From CAZUGA01 sp964619885 (lineage in GTDB: Bacteria > Pseudomonadota > Gammaproteobacteria > Methylococcales > UBA1147), in assembly GCA_964619885.1 (NCBI GenBank), contig CAZUGA010000018.1:15788-79787 (forward strand): a stretch of DNA of 64,000 nt, given 5' to 3'. Shown here in pieces: positions 53,296 through 63,176 of the stretch. Both the position numbers and the translations under genes were made by a program. The number at the start of each line of letters is the position of its first letter. Within the stretch, counting starts at the first letter, position 1. The notes beneath the pieces were generated by a model, which was given only the letters and a program-made list of their open reading frames with translations, searched no databases and was not told the origin of the DNA.

Positions 53296-55614
53296 GTGAC
53301 TCCGCGTTGGCTAGCCCGCCTGTTATTGCTGATGCTGGTAGCGTTGGTTGCTGTGGTTTATTGGCAGGCTCAGGTCAAGACGGATTTATCCGCTTTTTTC
53401 GTCGCTGGAGATAGCGCCGAAGAAATCTTGCTGGCCAGTGAGATGCAATCCGGCAAGCTATCCCGGCGTTATATATTGTCGGTTGGCAGTAGCATCGCTA
53501 AAAAATCGGATATCAAAGCGTTTTCTGCCGAGTATGCATCGTCGCTAAAAAATTTATCCGGGGTGAACAATGTATGGCAGCCCACCAGCGACGCGAAATT
53601 TATGGATGAGGTGATTGCGCTGTACTTGCCGCATTATTCTCAGCTATATAGTCTGCGGCCCGAATCAGATTTGAAATCCTTGTTCAGCCCGGATGCGCTA
53701 GACCGGCGGGCGGGGCAGCTGCGGCAGGCGTTGTTATCGCCGCAAGCGCAAACGGTAAAAAAAATCGCCAAGCAAGACCCGCTATTGCTGAGTCTAAATA
53801 CCTTTGCCGGTATTGCAGACCGGTTTAAGTCGGACCAGAGCGATGATCGCTATGTCACACTGATTCTTGAAACGCAGGGGTCAGGGTTGGATTCTGTGGT
53901 CCAGGAACCCATTCAAGCCGATATAAAGCGGATATTCAACCAACAAAATTTGCGTGAGGGTGGAGACTATTCTCTGGCCTTTACCGGGGTACCGGTTTTT
54001 GCAGTCGCAACAAGAAAATTGGTGAGCGCCGACATACAGCGGGTTACTGTTATTTCGACCTTGGGATTACTGATGTTATTCATCGCGACCTTCCGGTCGT
54101 TGAACGCTTTATTTCTGGTGTCCCTGGTATTGGTGTCCTCCGTTTGTGTCGCGGTCGTGTCAACCGCGGTTGTATTTGGTTATATACACGGGTTGACTCT
54201 GGCGGTTGGAACAACCTTGATCGGCGTGTGTATCGATTATCCGATCCATGCGCTGGTACACGGCGCTTCGGTTCCAGTCGCCCAGCGGGTAGGCATCGTG
54301 GCGCGTATTTGGCCCAGTTTATTGTTGGGTGGTTTGACGACCTTGGTGGGCTATACGGCGTTGGGATTATCCGGATTTCCTGGTTTCCAGCAGATTTCGG
54401 TCTACGCGGGCAGCGGCATTATGACGTCATTGATTGTAACGCGTTATGTGCTACCTGGCTTGATGACTAGAGATTATGGATTCGGCGTGCCGCTGAAGGG
54501 GATGCAGGTTTGGATTGACTGGTGCGGTCGTTGGCGTCGCCGTTTGGTATTGTTGTTGATAGTCGGGCTTGGTGTTGCGTTGTCTGAATTGCCCAACTTG
54601 CATTGGATTAACGATTTGGCGCAATTGACCCCGGAGTTGGAAAAACTAAAACAGCAAGATGCATTGATACGCTCACGTACGGTCAGTATCGAGCCGGGTC
54701 GCTTTGTCTTGGTTCAAGGTTGGAATGTTGAGGCCGCGTTGAGCCGAGCCGAACAAGTTTATCGCCGCCTGGATGCTCTAAAAGTTGAAGGTGACTTGGA
54801 TAATTATTATGGCTTGTACCCGTGGATGTTGTCGCAGAAGCTGCAGCGACGTAACGAAGACGCGTTGCGGGCGGAACTGACCGATACACATGTAGAATGG
54901 TGGCGCCTTGCTCTGGCACAGCAGAAATTATCGGTTGATCGACTCGGTCAATTGACGTTGTCGCCGGCAGCGCGTTTAAACCCCAAAGATTTGCTCGATT
55001 CACCGTTGCGGCATTTGGTCGATGGTCAATTCGTGCAGGCTAAGAATCAAGTGTTGGTTATCATATGGCTGGCGATGCATTCACCCAGTGCGGTTAAGGC
55101 CGGATTGGAGGGTATGGATGGCGTGACTTATTTTAGCCAGCGCGATTTGTTGAACCAAATGGCCGAACGTTACAGAAATCGGGCCGTCACGATGCTACTA
55201 GCCGGATTGTGCATTATTTTATTTATGTTGATCATTCGTTACAAGAGCTTGATCACGGCCGGTAGAATCCTGATGCCGGCGTTGATTTCGGCGTTGTCGA
55301 TTCTGGCGGGTTGGGCGTATAGCGGAAATTCCCTGAGCTTTCTGCATTTGGTTGGTTTTTTGTTGGTTGTTGCGATCTGCGTTGATTACGGGATATTCTT
55401 CAGCGAAAATCGGGCTGGTAACAAGGGCTTGACGTACCAGGCGATGGCTGTGTCCATGTTGACCAGCGCGCTGGCCTTTGGCAGTCTTGCTTTTGCCGAC
55501 AGCGCATCGCTCAGATCACTATCTGGTACCGTCTCTTTTGGCGTGATTCTGGGTTTTTTGTTGTGCCCGATATTGATCCGGCAACATGATGAACCACCGT
55601 CTCCCACGACATGA
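53296..55614 (+). CDS. MMPL/RND-type lipid exporter
   Basis: A 772-residue membrane protein with two sets of about six transmembrane segments and two periplasmic loops, the COG4258 exporter form. A typical sequence is GTTLIGVCIDYPIHAL, followed in the second half by VAICVDYGIFFSEN. These GxxxDY motifs carry the proton-relay Asp. It would export the product of this gene cluster. GTG start. Confidence 0.86.
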   Translation: MTPRWLARLLLLMLVALVAVVYWQAQVKTDLSAFFVAGDSAEEILLASEMQSGKLSRRYILSVGSSIAKKSDIKAFSAEYASSLKNLSGVNNVWQPTSDAKFMDEVIALYLPHYSQLYSLRPESDLKSLFSPDALDRRAGQLRQALLSPQAQTVKKIAKQDPLLLSLNTFAGIADRFKSDQSDDRYVTLILETQGSGLDSVVQEPIQADIKRIFNQQNLREGGDYSLAFTGVPVFAVATRKLVSADIQRVTVISTLGLLMLFIATFRSLNALFLVSLVLVSSVCVAVVSTAVVFGYIHGLTLAVGTTLIGVCIDYPIHALVHGASVPVAQRVGIVARIWPSLLLGGLTTLVGYTALGLSGFPGFQQISVYAGSGIMTSLIVTRYVLPGLMTRDYGFGVPLKGMQVWIDWCGRWRRRLVLLLIVGLGVALSELPNLHWINDLAQLTPELEKLKQQDALIRSRTVSIEPGRFVLVQGWNVEAALSRAEQVYRRLDALKVEGDLDNYYGLYPWMLSQKLQRRNEDALRAELTDTHVEWWRLALAQQKLSVDRLGQLTLSPAARLNPKDLLDSPLRHLVDGQFVQAKNQVLVIIWLAMHSPSAVKAGLEGMDGVTYFSQRDLLNQMAERYRNRAVTMLLAGLCIILFMLIIRYKSLITAGRILMPALISALSILAGWAYSGNSLSFLHLVGFLLVVAICVDYGIFFSENRAGNKGLTYQAMAVSMLTSALAFGSLAFADSASLRSLSGTVSFGVILGFLLCPILIRQHDEPPSPTT

Positions 55615-55725
55615 ACAGGATCTTGGGTTTAGGATTAATTTAGGTAATTCATTAGTAATGCGAGAGTCGAATTTGGTTGATATTTCACGACAAATCATTG
55701 CCGGATTGCAATTGAGCCAAAGGTC

Positions 55726-56934
55726 GTGCGCTTAGAACTAGAGCCGATACCGGTTTCGGCGTTTACCTGCGTTACCGCTTGCGGTTCCGGTAATGGAGCG
55801 CTTTACGATGCGTTGCGGCACAATCGGTCGGCGTTGACTAAACCGAGCGTACTAGAACTGGCATTTCCGACTTTCGTCGGGGAGATCAATGAAGTATTGC
55901 CGCAACTTCGGTCCGATCTCACAGAGTTCAATACGCGCAACGCCCAAATTGCCCTGGCGGCTTTATACCAGGAGTCGGACGGAATTCTTAATGCGGTCAA
56001 TCGTGCCGCATCCGAATATGGCAGGGATCGAGTGGGCGTGGTGTTGGGAACAAGTACATCTGGATTGTTCGAGACGGAATCTGCCTATGAATTTTATTTG
56101 GCAAAACGGGCGATGCCTATCGATTTTAATTTTCTGACCCGGCATGCCTACCAGGCGACTGGCCGGTTAGTGCAACGTGAATTGGGTTTAACCGGACCGT
56201 GTTTTGCGATTTCGACCGCGTGTTCATCGAGTGCAAAAGCGCTTGCGGCGGCTCAACGGCTGATCAATGCCGGTGTTTGCGATGCGGTGTTAAGCGGCGG
56301 GATAGATAGCTTGTGTGGGCTGACTTTGCGTGGGTTTAGAAGTTTGGAATTGATTTCGGATACCCGGTGTCAGCCCATGGATAAGTCGCGCAGCGGAATT
56401 AGCATAGGCGAAGCCGCCGGATTGTTGCTATTGGAAAAACCCAATGCAGCGTATATAAATAAGCCCCATCTGTTAGCCGTTGGAGAGTCTTCGGATGCGT
56501 ATCATATGAGCTCACCCCACCCGGAAGGTGCGGGTGCCAGGATCGCGATGCAACGAGCGTTAAGCCACGCGGGATATCGCGCTGCCGATATCGACTACGT
56601 TAATTTTCACGGAACCGCGACGTTGATGAACGATAAGGTGGAATCCAAAGCGGTATACGATATTTTTTCCAACGGTGTGCCGTGCAGTGGTACAAAGGGG
56701 GTTACCGGTCATACGTTGGGCGCGGCGGGAGCGATTGAGACAATTGTCGCTTTGCTGGCTTTGGAACATGAATTTGTTCCGGGAACCTGCGGATTGCTTG
56801 AAATTGACCCGGACTTGCGTTGCGATATAGTGCCCGAACCCAGAAGCAGACCTGGGTTACGCTCGGTGATGAGCAATGCATTTGGTTTTGGCGGAAATAA
56901 TACCAGCGTAATTGTCGCGCAAAATCGTGGTTGA
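55726..56934 (+). CDS. beta-ketoacyl synthase (FabF-type)
   Basis: A 402-residue ketosynthase. The nucleophile Cys is in ISTACSSSAKA (Cys166), and the catalytic His residues are in NFHGTATLMND and GVTGHTLGAAGAIE. It would perform decarboxylative condensation for a polyene or fatty chain. GTG start at 55726. Its end overlaps the next gene. Confidence 0.9.
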   Translation: MRLELEPIPVSAFTCVTACGSGNGALYDALRHNRSALTKPSVLELAFPTFVGEINEVLPQLRSDLTEFNTRNAQIALAALYQESDGILNAVNRAASEYGRDRVGVVLGTSTSGLFETESAYEFYLAKRAMPIDFNFLTRHAYQATGRLVQRELGLTGPCFAISTACSSSAKALAAAQRLINAGVCDAVLSGGIDSLCGLTLRGFRSLELISDTRCQPMDKSRSGISIGEAAGLLLLEKPNAAYINKPHLLAVGESSDAYHMSSPHPEGAGARIAMQRALSHAGYRAADIDYVNFHGTATLMNDKVESKAVYDIFSNGVPCSGTKGVTGHTLGAAGAIETIVALLALEHEFVPGTCGLLEIDPDLRCDIVPEPRSRPGLRSVMSNAFGFGGNNTSVIVAQNRG

Positions 56935-57688
56935 TACACTTTCTATACTCAGTTATGGCATCAGCTGTACCGATTCATCGCGGTTGGATGCTTATGGATT
57001 GGAAAGTATCGCGCCGGATAAATCACTGTTGCCTGCCAATATTCGGCGGCGTACCAGTCTGACTACTCGCTTGGCTGTTACCGCGGCGGTCCATGCGTGC
57101 GCAGCGGCGAATATCGACAAGGCGAAAGTACCATCGGTGTTTGCGTCGATCGGCGGTGAAATTCAGGTGACCGATAGTTTGTGCATGTTACTGCCGGATC
57201 GCCAAGCGTTGTTATCACCAACCCAATTTCACAATTCGGTGCACAATACCACTGCCGGTTATTGGAGTGTTGTCAGCGGGAGCCGTGAACCGACAACGGC
57301 CGTTGCTGCGGAGTACGATACTTTCGCAATGGGAATGCTAGAATCGTGGATCCAGGCCAGGTTTTTATCTGGGCCGTTGTTACTGGTCTGCTACGATGAG
57401 GAATGGCCCCAATATTTAGCGCCACCGATTGGCCAGACCGGTTTGGCCTGTGCGTTGGTTTTATCGTCGGATCGTGATCCTAATGCATTGGCGGAAATAA
57501 CAATGCCGCAGCGGACCAGTGACTATTCGCGGTATCCGCCCGGATTGGAAACGTTCGTCAAGACAGCGCCCGCCGCCGCTGCGATACCGTTGTTAAAAAC
57601 ACTACAAAGTGGTAAACCGATGAAAGAAGTTCCGTTGAGCTTGACGACTGATTTATGGGTTGCGGATTGCCAGGCGCCAACCGTATAG
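56927..57688 (+). CDS. ketosynthase-like chain-length-factor-type protein
   Basis: A protein of about 253 residues related to the N-terminal ketosynthase family of aryl-polyene clusters (segment LSPTQFHNSVHNTTAGYW). The Cys nucleophile is missing, so it is probably a partner of the preceding synthase rather than a condensing enzyme. The GTG start lies within the last codons of that gene. Confidence 0.72.
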   Translation: MVDTLSILSYGISCTDSSRLDAYGLESIAPDKSLLPANIRRRTSLTTRLAVTAAVHACAAANIDKAKVPSVFASIGGEIQVTDSLCMLLPDRQALLSPTQFHNSVHNTTAGYWSVVSGSREPTTAVAAEYDTFAMGMLESWIQARFLSGPLLLVCYDEEWPQYLAPPIGQTGLACALVLSSDRDPNALAEITMPQRTSDYSRYPPGLETFVKTAPAAAAIPLLKTLQSGKPMKEVPLSLTTDLWVADCQAPTV

Positions 57689-57926
57689 TTTGGTTTTGCA
57701 CGCTAAAGATTTATTATTAAACTGTATGCTAGATCCGCTGTTTCATGAGCGCATTCCGAGGGAGCCGTCCATATGTTGGTACTGGCTGAAGTTAACTTCA
57801 GATTCGGGCATTGCAATTACACGTCAAACGGTTTTATCGGTCCGATTTGCTGCTGCGGGAACGTTGCGGCGGATGCTTTGATGAAAATTGGTTAATGCAC
57901 GTTATTTTTTATGAATGGAGCAATAG

Positions 57927-58484
57927 ATGACTTCAAATTGGCAACGTTTAGCTGTGATATTGGTATTGGCCACATTAAGTTCTTGTGGTGGGTCAAAGGG
58001 TGTTAAATCGGAGGCTGGTTCTGCATCTGTTACATCGGGTAGCGGGCCGGTTCTGGTCGTATCGGATCAGATTCCGTTTGCTCAGAACGCAGAGGTACGT
58101 CAAGCTGTGCGTGATGACTGCCGGCTGCCCGACAAGTTGTCCCAGTTTATCCGGCAGTATGTTGCGGATTATTCGAGCCAGATTATTTCTGATCCTACCA
58201 AGGCGCCCAAAGGTGCACAGATTCTTATCGCCGAAATATATAGCGTGACGGGTGGTGGTGGCGGCACTTGGAGCGGTGGGAAATCGGTTTCCGTTCAGGG
58301 TCGATTGGAACAAGACGGAAAGATAATCGGGACATTTAAAGGAAGGCGATTTTCCGGCGGAGGCGTATTTGGCGGTTATAAGGGGACTTGCGCGATCATG
58401 GGGCGCTGTGTGAAAACCTTGGGGCGTGATATCGCGGAATGGTTGCGCCAGCCAACCGATAACGCGATATTGGGTGATATGTAG
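57927..58484 (+). CDS. hypothetical lipoprotein
   Basis: A 185-residue lipoprotein (ATLSSC, Cys20). It has a Gly/Ser-rich linker and Cys-rich later parts (DDCRLP; YKGTCAIMGRC). No family is recognised. It lies between the ketosynthase and the flavin-enzyme genes, so it may be the surface or transport component of the same locus. Confidence 0.62.
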   Translation: MTSNWQRLAVILVLATLSSCGGSKGVKSEAGSASVTSGSGPVLVVSDQIPFAQNAEVRQAVRDDCRLPDKLSQFIRQYVADYSSQIISDPTKAPKGAQILIAEIYSVTGGGGGTWSGGKSVSVQGRLEQDGKIIGTFKGRRFSGGGVFGGYKGTCAIMGRCVKTLGRDIAEWLRQPTDNAILGDM

Positions 58485-58585
58485 CAACAGCCTAGAATGA
58501 TGAGGGAAACGCAGTAACCAGGAATTTATCGTGTAGATGGATCCTGCATAGTTAGTATTTCGTCAAAGTTAGGATTGATTTGTAT

Positions 58586-59911
58586 ATGCTTGAATCGGTA
58601 CCCTCGAACTGCGATATCTTGGTCATCGGCGGTGGTCCGGCGGGCAGTACTACTGCAGCGAAACTGGCGCAGGATGGATTTCACGTCGTATTGTTGGAAA
58701 AGGCCCGGCACCCGCGTAACCAGGTGGGTGAGAGCTTAATCCCTCATTTCTGGAAATTTTCCGATACCAGCGGTGTATCGGAAAAGATCGAGCGTGAAGG
58801 TTTTATAGATAAAGCTGGTGGAATAACCGTATGGGAAGGGCGTATTCATCAATTTTCGTTCTCTAAATTCGGTTATGACCGGCCGGCAATGCATGTGGAA
58901 CGCGACGTCTTCGATAAACTTTTATTGGATCATGCGAGTGATTGCAGTGCGCAGATATTTGAGCGAATTTCGGTTCAGCGGGTAGATTTTGCGGATGGTG
59001 AAGATCCCCAGGTAATTTACGTTGATAAACGTGATGGCGATCTTGTCGAAGGCCGGATTGGCTGCAAGATCGTAGTCGATGCCAGCGGTACCAGCAGTCT
59101 GCTGGCCGGACAGTTCAAATCGCGTAAATTGATCAGTTCCAGGCTGAAATTCCTCGCCTTGTGGGGATACTATCGAGGTGCTCGTTATATTGCCGCAGAC
59201 GGACGCAGTTACGATCCGTCAAGTTTGCCAGACGTCAAGCCGGTTACTTTTGTGTTATCGCACTCCGACGGTTGGGCTTGGCACATTATATTGCGCGATA
59301 AGACCAGCGTTGGTTTGGTTATCCATACGGATCGATTAAAAGGGATGGACAAGTTTCAGCGCGAAAGCTTTTTCAAGCAAAGTTGTGCAACTATGGAATA
59401 TCTTGGGGCTTTGTTGGAACCGGCTAGTTTTATTGAGGGTTCGCTGAGCTTTCGGCCCGATTATTCGTATTATTCTACGAATATTTGTGGTGAAAATTAT
59501 TATTGTATTGGCGACGCCGGTGCATTTGTGGACCCGATCTTTTCGCATGGAGTACAAAATGCATTTTATAACGCTTTGGTGGTTGCAATAGCGATCAAAG
59601 CTTCATTGCGCGATCGTCGGAGAGGGGCGCGTCTGAGTAAACTATGCGAGAGCCGATTGCAGCAGTATTATGGTTTTTCCAGGTCTTTGGCGTTGGGCGA
59701 TTGCGGCGGCGATGGGGTTGATCCTGAACTGGTCAAGAATTTGATGCGGCAAATGTCACCGTTGGAACTGGAAATGATGCTGGTCGCATCCGATATATCC
59801 AATCGTTCCGGAAATTTTCGCCAGATGGCTAAAGACGCCGGTGTGCTGGGTCAGTTTGATCAGGGTTTTGTGTCCGACAAAGCTACTATTTTGGATAGCC
59901 TGGTGGTTTAA
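58586..59911 (+). CDS. flavin-dependent halogenase-like oxidoreductase
   Basis: About 441 residues. It has the FAD loop VIGGGPAGSTTAAKL, VGESLIPHFW, and GDAGAFVDPIFSHGVQ. The family motif WxWxIP is present only as GWAWHII, so the last Pro is missing, and halogenation is uncertain. It could be a flavin monooxygenase of the geranylgeranyl-reductase/halogenase superfamily acting on a carrier-bound substrate. An in-frame TTG at 58580 is the alternative start. Confidence 0.78.
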   Translation: MLESVPSNCDILVIGGGPAGSTTAAKLAQDGFHVVLLEKARHPRNQVGESLIPHFWKFSDTSGVSEKIEREGFIDKAGGITVWEGRIHQFSFSKFGYDRPAMHVERDVFDKLLLDHASDCSAQIFERISVQRVDFADGEDPQVIYVDKRDGDLVEGRIGCKIVVDASGTSSLLAGQFKSRKLISSRLKFLALWGYYRGARYIAADGRSYDPSSLPDVKPVTFVLSHSDGWAWHIILRDKTSVGLVIHTDRLKGMDKFQRESFFKQSCATMEYLGALLEPASFIEGSLSFRPDYSYYSTNICGENYYCIGDAGAFVDPIFSHGVQNAFYNALVVAIAIKASLRDRRRGARLSKLCESRLQQYYGFSRSLALGDCGGDGVDPELVKNLMRQMSPLELEMMLVASDISNRSGNFRQMAKDAGVLGQFDQGFVSDKATILDSLVV

Positions 59912-60085
59912 CATGAGCTGACTCGGGTGCTAATGAATACTATCGATGACGCGAAATTAAGGCGCTATTGTTAAGAAAAAGTATGCAACTCATCCATGAG
60001 TTGTAAATGCCTTTATAACCCAAGGCCAATTATTTTAATACGAAAAATAAACTGCAAATTGTGTAACTGGCGCGGGTTTATTTTC

Positions 60086-60652
60086 TTAGTGCCAGCCGCC
60101 GAATTGTTTGGTCGGATCGCCGCGAAATCCCCCAACTGAGGTATCTCTGTCGGGCATTGCTGCGGTGGTCATTGCCGCTTGCATCATATTTTTGCGCGTA
60201 TAGCCTCCCAGCGATTTGGCTTTTTCGGCAATTTTTGTCGAGATCACGGTAAGATCGTGATCGGTTGATAGCGGTTCCACCACTGCGACGGACAATTTGC
60301 CTTTTTGTTGCTGACTTCGATCTGGGGTTGCAGTAAGCAACAACGGATACCTGGTACCTGACGGGATATCTACCTTATAGCTTCCTTTTGCGTCGATCAT
60401 GCTTTTTGTGACTTTCTTGCCCGTTCGGTCTTTGACTTTTACCTCTCCGGCGCTAACCACTCCGGATTCGCCGCGTACCAAGCCACTTATTGTGACAGCG
60501 CTTGAATTGGTTTTGGGCGCTTCCTTGACGACGGAAGATATATCGGGGTCTTTGCCGCACCCGGATAGTGTGGTAATAAATATTAAGGCCAGGAAACTTG
60601 TCAGGAAATGCTGATGTTTTTGGGATGGAATTGAAAACTTATAAGCTGCCAT
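60086..60652 (-). CDS. lipoprotein with carboxypeptidase-regulatory-like domain
   Basis: A 188-residue lipoprotein (lipobox TTLSGC, Cys32). The middle part resembles a short beta-sandwich (VTISGLVRGESGVVSAGEV; GSYKVDIPSGTRYPL). The C-terminus is Met/Ala-rich. AGAGG lies seven bases before the ATG. The role is unknown. Confidence 0.65.
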   Translation of the reverse strand: MAAYKFSIPSQKHQHFLTSFLALIFITTLSGCGKDPDISSVVKEAPKTNSSAVTISGLVRGESGVVSAGEVKVKDRTGKKVTKSMIDAKGSYKVDIPSGTRYPLLLTATPDRSQQQKGKLSVAVVEPLSTDHDLTVISTKIAEKAKSLGGYTRKNMMQAAMTTAAMPDRDTSVGGFRGDPTKQFGGWH

Positions 60653-61188
60653 TTTGAACCTCTTTTGATGATTGTTTGCTCGGTCTAGGCTCTTAAAGCC
60701 TGGGCGCCGCGTAAATTTGTCCGGTTTCCGTCCGGTGATTTTTCAACCGAATTCAAATTGATCTAATTTAGTGGTGTTTCCTAGAATGTATGTAGCCAAA
60801 TTCTGCCGGCCAATTCGATTAAGGTTGATTACAACATTATCACACAATGATGTTGCATAAGGGTATAAAATATTGGAATAAAGACCTCGATTTGATCGAA
60901 AAAATGTAGGCTGGTCGCGCAACAGCGTCTGAATTCATGGATCGGTCGATTAATGCAATCTGTGATCTGTGCAAATCGGATTACTCATATCGATCTAGGT
61001 TGATAAAAAAAACTTGTTGGTTAGCGGATGCACAGATTGAAGTGTTTTCATGTCTAACGGAGAGTCCTTCGGTCGGACTAACCAAGTGGTATTGAATCCT
61101 GCCTGCCTTGCTGCATCCAATTCTACTGCACCTAAAGTATTCATCGAGAGTGTATGGGGGCGGCGTTTCAGAAGTTCAGGTAGAAAAA
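60653..61188. other. intergenic region with an enolase-phosphatase remnant
   Basis: These 536 bases have no intact gene. About 150 bases near the right end encode a fragment of an enolase-phosphatase (see pseudogene). The rest is AT-rich. Confidence 0.5.
60995..61150 (-). pseudogene. enolase-phosphatase E1 (MtnC-like) C-terminal remnant
   Basis: The minus frame reads AVELDAARQAGFNTTWLVRP and then SVHPLTNKF. This is close to the C-terminal motif ELDAAREAG..T..LVRPG...HP of HAD-type enolase-phosphatases of methionine salvage. No start, no catalytic Asp and no upper domain are present, so it is a relic. It lies directly after the GST gene. Confidence 0.5.
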
Positions 61189-61878
61189 TTAATCTTTGTA
61201 AGGCATAAATATTGGATCGGCTCCGCTGATCCAAGGTTGGTATTTGGTCATAATATTTTTGAATAGTTCGGATTCGACATGAGTTCTCAACCATGTGATT
61301 AACGTGTTACCGAATGAGGATTGAAACCATGTCATATCTACGCCGGCGAATTGGCGTACGAAAGGAAATATCGCGATATCCGTCATTGTCGTGGTGTCTC
61401 CACAGAGATATCGAGTGCGCTCCAGTTTGGATTGGAGTTCAATGAGAAATTCGCTACATTTTTGGCGGTAGTGCTGTTTAGAATATGTCGGATACCTATC
61501 GGCGTATTTATAGCGATCCAAGTAGTACTTGAATTCGCCGTCATTCCAGTCGATCAATCGTTCTTGATCTTTGTGCTGCTTGCCTGACCAGCCATTCGGA
61601 TCATGCTGTGCGAGAGCCCACCGAATTATATCCATACTCTCGTCGATCACGACCTGATTGGGAAGCAGTAATATTGGTACCGTGCCTTTGGGCGAAAGGG
61701 TGAGCATTTCCGGTGGTTTATCGCGCAGCAGTACCTCGCGCAATTCTATTTTAATGCAAGCGTATTCGATTACCATCCGCGCCCGAATGGCGTAAGGACA
61801 ACGCCGAAAACTATAAAGGATAGGTGCCCGCGCAGGGTTGTAGAGTGGTGATGTTGCGCTCTCACGCTGAGCAATCAT
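61189..61878 (-). CDS. glutathione S-transferase family protein
   Basis: A 229-residue protein. The thioredoxin-like N-terminal domain shows SFRRCPYAIRARM (CPYA, a Cys-type active site as in the omega/GrxB-like group) and KGTVPILLLP, followed by the helical C-terminal domain. It probably reduces or conjugates with glutathione. The start overlaps the stop of the phosphatase gene (ATGA), indicating one operon. Confidence 0.83.
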   Translation of the reverse strand: MIAQRESATSPLYNPARAPILYSFRRCPYAIRARMVIEYACIKIELREVLLRDKPPEMLTLSPKGTVPILLLPNQVVIDESMDIIRWALAQHDPNGWSGKQHKDQERLIDWNDGEFKYYLDRYKYADRYPTYSKQHYRQKCSEFLIELQSKLERTRYLCGDTTTMTDIAIFPFVRQFAGVDMTWFQSSFGNTLITWLRTHVESELFKNIMTKYQPWISGADPIFMPYKD

Positions 61879-63176
61879 TTATCCGTCGGCGATTCGTGGT
61901 CGATGTTTTTGAGCACGATGGCAGTAAGATCGTCGCTTTGTTTTGCCGGATGGGTGTGTTTTAGCAGAGCTTCGTACAGCTTTTCGATCAAAGCCGCGGC
62001 GGGAAGCTCGGCGTTTTGTCTGATATTGTCGCAAACGCGTTGTAAACCGAAGCTGACTTCGTCGCTATTTTCCCATTCAACAAACCCATCGGTGAGCGCG
62101 ATCAAGATGTCGCCCGGTTCCAGAAGAATATGTTTGAGCGCATCATAACTGGTGTTGGCCAAAACGCCCAATGGCAGTCCATTCACCGGTAATTCGGTAA
62201 TTTTTCCGTTTCGCTGGCGATAAACCAAAACCGGGCCATGCCCGGCTGAAAGAAAACCAAGTCGGTTGTCGTCGGGGGATAATGAACCAACGAAAGCGGT
62301 AACAAAACGATCCGTTGGAAAATGATCGCACAATAAGCGGTTGATGTGCGCTAAACCTGTCGGGAGATTTGATTCTAGTGAGAATATGGCACGTTGCAAC
62401 GCGGAACATTCCGCAGCCAGTAATGCGGGCCCGATACCGTGACCGGCCACGTCGGCGATGACCAATAAAATGTTCCCATTATTCAATGCTTGAAAATCGA
62501 AAAAGTCGCCACCGGTTTCATCCGCGGGTTTGTTCCATCCGGCAATATCGAAGCCATCAATACGGGGTGGCGCAGACGGGAACAAACCGGTCTGAATTTT
62601 CTGCGCGATGGCCAATTCTCCCTGCAATTTTTTGTGCTCGCCGAATTCTTCCATCAAGAATTGACGGTGCAATGCAATCGCAGATTGGGCTGCGAAGGTT
62701 TGCAGCAAGGTTTCATCATGCATGTCAAAGCCACCATCACGTTTATTCAACACTTCGAGTACACCCAAGGTTTCCTGACCGGAAATAGATAATGGGCATG
62801 CCAACATATTCCTGGTTTTAAAACCTGTTTGCTGATCGACGGACTGATTAAATCGGGAATCTTTGTAGGCGTCGGGAATATTTAGAATAATTTTGTCTTT
62901 AAAGCATGTGCCGGCAATGCCACGGTCTATCGGTAAGCGGATATTCTCAGAACGGGAATTTACACAGCTAAACAGCTCGTTGCTTGATTGGTCGTAGACA
63001 AATACAGTAGCACGTTCGCAGTCCAAAACGGTCAATACCGCATTTTCAATTTCTTTGAGTAACGATTGTAGGTCGCTGGTCAGTGCGAGTTGGCGGGATA
63101 TTTCCAAAACCCGGTGCAAGTCTTCAGAGCGTGACTCGGTTTCCGGTCTGTTCAAATTTGCAGTCTGTGGTAGCAT
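61875..63176 (-). CDS. GAF domain - SpoIIE-type PP2C phosphatase (RsbU-like)
   Basis: A 433-residue signalling protein. A GAF domain (about residues 35-180; ERATVFVYDQ and ACPLSI) and a short coiled coil (KKLQGELAIAQKIQTGLFP) lead to a SpoIIE phosphatase (ADETGGDFFDF; LLVIADVAGHGIGPAL; LSAGHGP; DILIALTDGFVE; SDDLTAIVL) with its metal-binding Asp residues. Such proteins dephosphorylate anti-sigma-antagonist proteins in response to small ligands. No anti-sigma or STAS gene is adjacent. Confidence 0.87.
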   Translation of the reverse strand: MLPQTANLNRPETESRSEDLHRVLEISRQLALTSDLQSLLKEIENAVLTVLDCERATVFVYDQSSNELFSCVNSRSENIRLPIDRGIAGTCFKDKIILNIPDAYKDSRFNQSVDQQTGFKTRNMLACPLSISGQETLGVLEVLNKRDGGFDMHDETLLQTFAAQSAIALHRQFLMEEFGEHKKLQGELAIAQKIQTGLFPSAPPRIDGFDIAGWNKPADETGGDFFDFQALNNGNILLVIADVAGHGIGPALLAAECSALQRAIFSLESNLPTGLAHINRLLCDHFPTDRFVTAFVGSLSPDDNRLGFLSAGHGPVLVYRQRNGKITELPVNGLPLGVLANTSYDALKHILLEPGDILIALTDGFVEWENSDEVSFGLQRVCDNIRQNAELPAAALIEKLYEALLKHTHPAKQSDDLTAIVLKNIDHESPTDK

